DNA of 64,000 nucleotides from Physcomitrium patens (Eukaryota; Streptophyta; Bryopsida; Funariales; Funariaceae). The DNA lies in the NCBI RefSeq assembly GCF_000002425.4, contig NC_037257.1:14941232-15005231 (forward strand), in the 5' to 3' direction. This document shows, piece by piece, positions 61,099 through 64,000 of the stretch. Below the pieces are notes generated by a model that saw only the letters and a program-made list of their open reading frames with translations, was not told the DNA's origin and searched no databases. Each line of letters starts with the position of its first letter. The stretch's first letter is position 1. The position numbers and the translations under genes are program-made.

Positions 61099-62209
61099 GG
61101 GAAGCCACTTATTGCATGTTTTTTTTTATTTATCCTTGTGTATTTTGGGAACCAAATTTGATGGTTAGTGTGAACATTGTGTTTGGTAATTCAGTAATGA
61201 AGCAAGAGTTATACTATTTTACTTGATCTCTGCAGCATGGATATTTCTTTTATATCTAGCATATGCAATCTATATAATGAAAGAAGGAATAATTTTGTGT
61301 GCAATATAAAAATTTACGAGATAACTAAATATGAGTTTCATAAATGTTTACTTTCAATTTACCAATCAGAGTTTTCAATGAAATTATATAACATGCGTCT
61401 CCAGAATGGAACACTTCTCCAAAGCATGAGATTGAATGGAATTTACGAAAAATATATTTGTGCTCAATGTGATAAGATGCTTAAATATAATAATCAGAAA
61501 ATAAACAAGCCGTAACTTTTGTATTGCATTTCATCAGTTACAGGATCAACATTTTTTGACAAGAAATGTTTCAGGTCCAAGAAAGTATTAATTGAAGTTC
61601 ACAAACGATGGTTTGAGTTGGACATTGGTCTAGTGTTCTATCACAAACATTGGAGGATCCAACCTCCAGATTCAGTTTATCTTACATTTTCACAGGTTAG
61701 GAATGTGCAATCAAACAGTAAAAGAAAGTGGAAATTAAGCGAGGTTTGGGGCTCAGGAATACATACATGGATTCCACATAGGTTGAAGTACTGAAAGAAG
61801 CTCCCACAGAAGTTAGTACACATCACAGATGTAGAAATCAATGCTTCACAAACAGATTTGAACCAAAGCTAAATAGGTACAATTCAAGTTGGACTCAAGC
61901 TTCACAAATCACATTAATCTTACCCCTCAACGCTGGCACATCTGGCTTCTGATGTGTTGCAACAGCTGTGTTTCCAGCATAACTTAGTCCTCAAAAATGA
62001 GCATAGAGCTGGCAGTTGCGTCGTCCACATGGACATGACGCGTGATGAAGCTTCTACTAGACATTTCACATTTCACCAACAACGATATTGCAACTTCGAT
62101 GGAAAAATTGCAAGAATGTATCACAAAGCCTTTGGCCTGTCGCACCGAAGTGGAGAAGAAATCTAAAATGTGTACATTACAAAGCATCGAAGATTTCCTA
62201 ATGGAATCA
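59931..62209. other. Spacer between Rab and histidine kinase genes
   Basis: It begins with a tract of repeated CATCCAT-type words (about 60025-60160), then AT-rich sequence and the A/G homopolymer junction listed separately. No gene could be supported; frames near 61237-61794 have no recognisable domain. The right end is the 3' flank of the histidine kinase gene. Confidence 0.5.
61062..61101 (+). repeat. A29 followed by G11 homopolymer junction
   Basis: Twenty-nine A residues run directly into eleven G residues. No other such junction exists in the window. It could be a retroposed tail, a replication-slippage tract or an assembly error. Confidence 0.85.
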
Positions 62210-63908
62210 TCATCCGTATTCTCTGGGATTTCTGTTCGAGAACAGAAGCTCTTGCATTTGCCGGAGCAGCTGTTTTATCTCAAATGGCTTACCCAAGTAC
62301 CCGTCCATGCCATGAGAAAGACACGTCTGTTGATAACCTTGAATGGCATGGGCGGTAAGTCCAAGTATTGGCAATCTTCTCCAATTTTTCTCAGTTTCCA
62401 AGTCCCGTATCATCTCAGTCGCTTGTAAACCATCCATGTTTGGCATCTGCAATGCACAACCACTCCACCATGAACCAGGAGCAGACCTTCAAGGCAAAGC
62501 CTCTTACACAGAATAACACAAGGCCCAAAACCATCACGTAGCAAGGATGATCAATCTGCAGACCAAAGTGGAACTTCTGTAACCACGAAGATGAACAATA
62601 GCTCCAACACAAAATACTGAGTTCAAAGAAACTACATATCATGCATGTATTGAGAACTCGAGCAACATCGCATACTGAAGTGTTAGAGCCTCTCAATGTC
62701 AAGCAACTCCAATAACCACTTCAATGAGCCCTAAGAACTGAAAAATTTGTACCTGAACGTCCATGAGGACGAGATCATACATCTCGTGATTCACTTGGAC
62801 AGCTTCCAGAGCTAACTTGCCATCATTCACAATCGTAACCTTGTGCCCATGGCGCTGCAGCTGCCTGCTAGCAACCTTTTGATTGATGGGATTATCTTCA
62901 GCAAGCAAAATATGTAAAGGTCGCTGACCATCCTCCATACTAGACATCATGGGCCCTTTCGCCGAATCAGAACTTAATGGTGATGGCAGTAACTTGCTCT
63001 TAAGAGTAGAACTTCCATCTGACTGCTGTGATGATTCAGCTGGCACAGAATTGGAAGGCTGCTCTAAGGTTGATCCCTCATCAACCCTAGGCATTGTAAC
63101 AGTGACGTCTTTCACAGACTTCTCTCCGGTAGGTTCTCGAGTCTTGTCATCGACGTTGATAAAAGTCAAGGGATTGCTAGTTTGAGACCCCTCGACAGAA
63201 GACTTTTCGGTGGAGGATGCTACAGTTGGTAATAGCTTACGCTTCTCTTCACTGCTTCTAGGCCGAACATAAGACTTCTCATATTTATGTAATTTAACCT
63301 TTGGTACACTAGATGGAAGACCTTCACGATGGACGATTATTCTATGCTCTGGAGGTGAACTATTGGTAGCTAATCTGGTCACCTCCGAGACTCCAGAATC
63401 ACTTCTCATTGACCTTCTATCAGATTTCACCCGTCCACCAGGTACTAAGCTCACAGGCCTTAAAGCTTGTTTCTCAGAAGACAAAATTGAATTTTCGTTA
63501 GAGGGGTTTTCATCAGGCAATATAGCTATAGCCTCCTCAGCAGTGGTGCGCTGAAGTGAACTACCCCTTCTGCTACTGTCGCCTGTAACTGCACCACCTG
63601 AGCCTTTGCTAGAAACAGACTCTTCACCATCGTTACCTTCAATAAGAGACGGCAAGGTGAACTTCATATTTCTCATTAGGACGTCCAATGAGTGAGCCCG
63701 TCTCATCAGCCCGTTCTTGGGTACATGCTTGTGGGGAATAGAACCATCAAGTGAGGAGAACCTCATCGGTCCTTGTCTTCGATGAACTGCAGGCTTGAAG
63801 CTGAAGTCCGTATCAGAAGAAATTCGGAACGGTACCCTAAACCTAAAAGTACTACCCTCGTTCACTTCGCTTTCTGCCCAAATTACGCCTCCTAAGAGCT
63901 CCACGAAC
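62210..63908 (-). CDS. Hybrid sensor histidine kinase, C-terminal part
   Basis: Two minus-strand exons are visible, 62753-63908 and 62210-62446, joined in frame (GT-AG). They give the last 463 or so residues; the gene continues beyond the right edge. The start FVELLGGVIWAESEVNEGSTFRF is the end of a HATPase domain with its G2-type glycine motif. A Ser-rich linker of about 250 residues follows, then a receiver domain with the acidic pair in LLAEDNPINQKVA, the phospho-acceptor Asp in DLVLMDVQ (just before the last intron), the Thr of GLTAHA and the conserved Lys in GYLGKPFE. In plants such proteins pass phosphate via His-phosphotransfer proteins. The sensor region is outside the window, so the signal is unknown. 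The sequence resembles the bacterial-like hybrid kinases of mosses and algae more than the cytokinin receptors; this is an impression. Confidence 0.88.
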
Positions 63909-64000
63909 CTGTACTACATAACTGAATTAGATGAGTACATACTCTGAAAAAATAATGCCACCACTTAGCTCAGAATATGTATCGCACAATGAATGAGCAC
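63909..64000 (-). other. Intron of the histidine kinase gene (partial)
   Basis: The acceptor GTAGTACAG on the minus strand ends at 63909. No coding sequence was recognised between it and the window edge. Confidence 0.6.

Overview
The window looks like nuclear DNA of a land plant, probably a bryophyte (moss-like). The evidence is spliced genes with short GT-AG introns, a plant Rab8/RabE GTPase, a hybrid histidine kinase, a plant renalase-like FAD enzyme, and chromodomain Ty3/gypsy and Ty1/copia retrotransposons. The species cannot be named from sequence alone.

Layout. 1-1.67 kb is a GC-richer flank with no supported gene. 1.67-4.7 kb is AT-rich spacer with long TA microsatellites. 4703-29426 is a four-level nest of LTR retrotransposons. 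A minus-strand chromovirus (A, target duplication GTTTG) is split by a plus-strand chromovirus (C, CCCTA). C is split by a minus-strand relative (B, CAACA), and B is split by a plus-strand copia (GATGT). LTR divergence counted by eye falls in the same order: about 9%, 4%, 1.6%, 1.6%. 29.76-40.1 kb is a second nest: an outer minus-strand copia split by an inner, short-LTR minus-strand copia. All are treated here as fossils.

From about 40 kb the sequence becomes GC-richer and host genes appear. They are a nine-exon plus-strand renalase-like FAD oxidoreductase with a likely organelle transit peptide (42335-45379); a convergent minus-strand gene for a 1063-residue Ser/Arg-rich protein ending in a CaaX-like box (45723-49048); a complete eight-exon minus-strand Rab8/RabE gene (56506-59146); and the 3' part of a minus-strand hybrid histidine kinase (62210-63908) that runs off the right edge. 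The spacers are AT-rich with many microsatellites.

The strongest unexpected signals are in the retroelements. All three chromovirus copies carry an 11-nt sequence two bases inside the 5' LTR. It is complementary to the predicted first 11 nt of their own transcript, about 31 bp after a TATATATA box, which is the layout of Tf1/sushi-type self-priming rather than tRNA priming. The young copia instead carries a site matching the anticodon region of initiator tRNA-Met, as in Drosophila copia. All three chromovirus copies also share an unidentified ~80-codon module after the chromodomain. Among host genes, the CaaX-ended protein is notable because retention of its last intron would remove the lipidation box.
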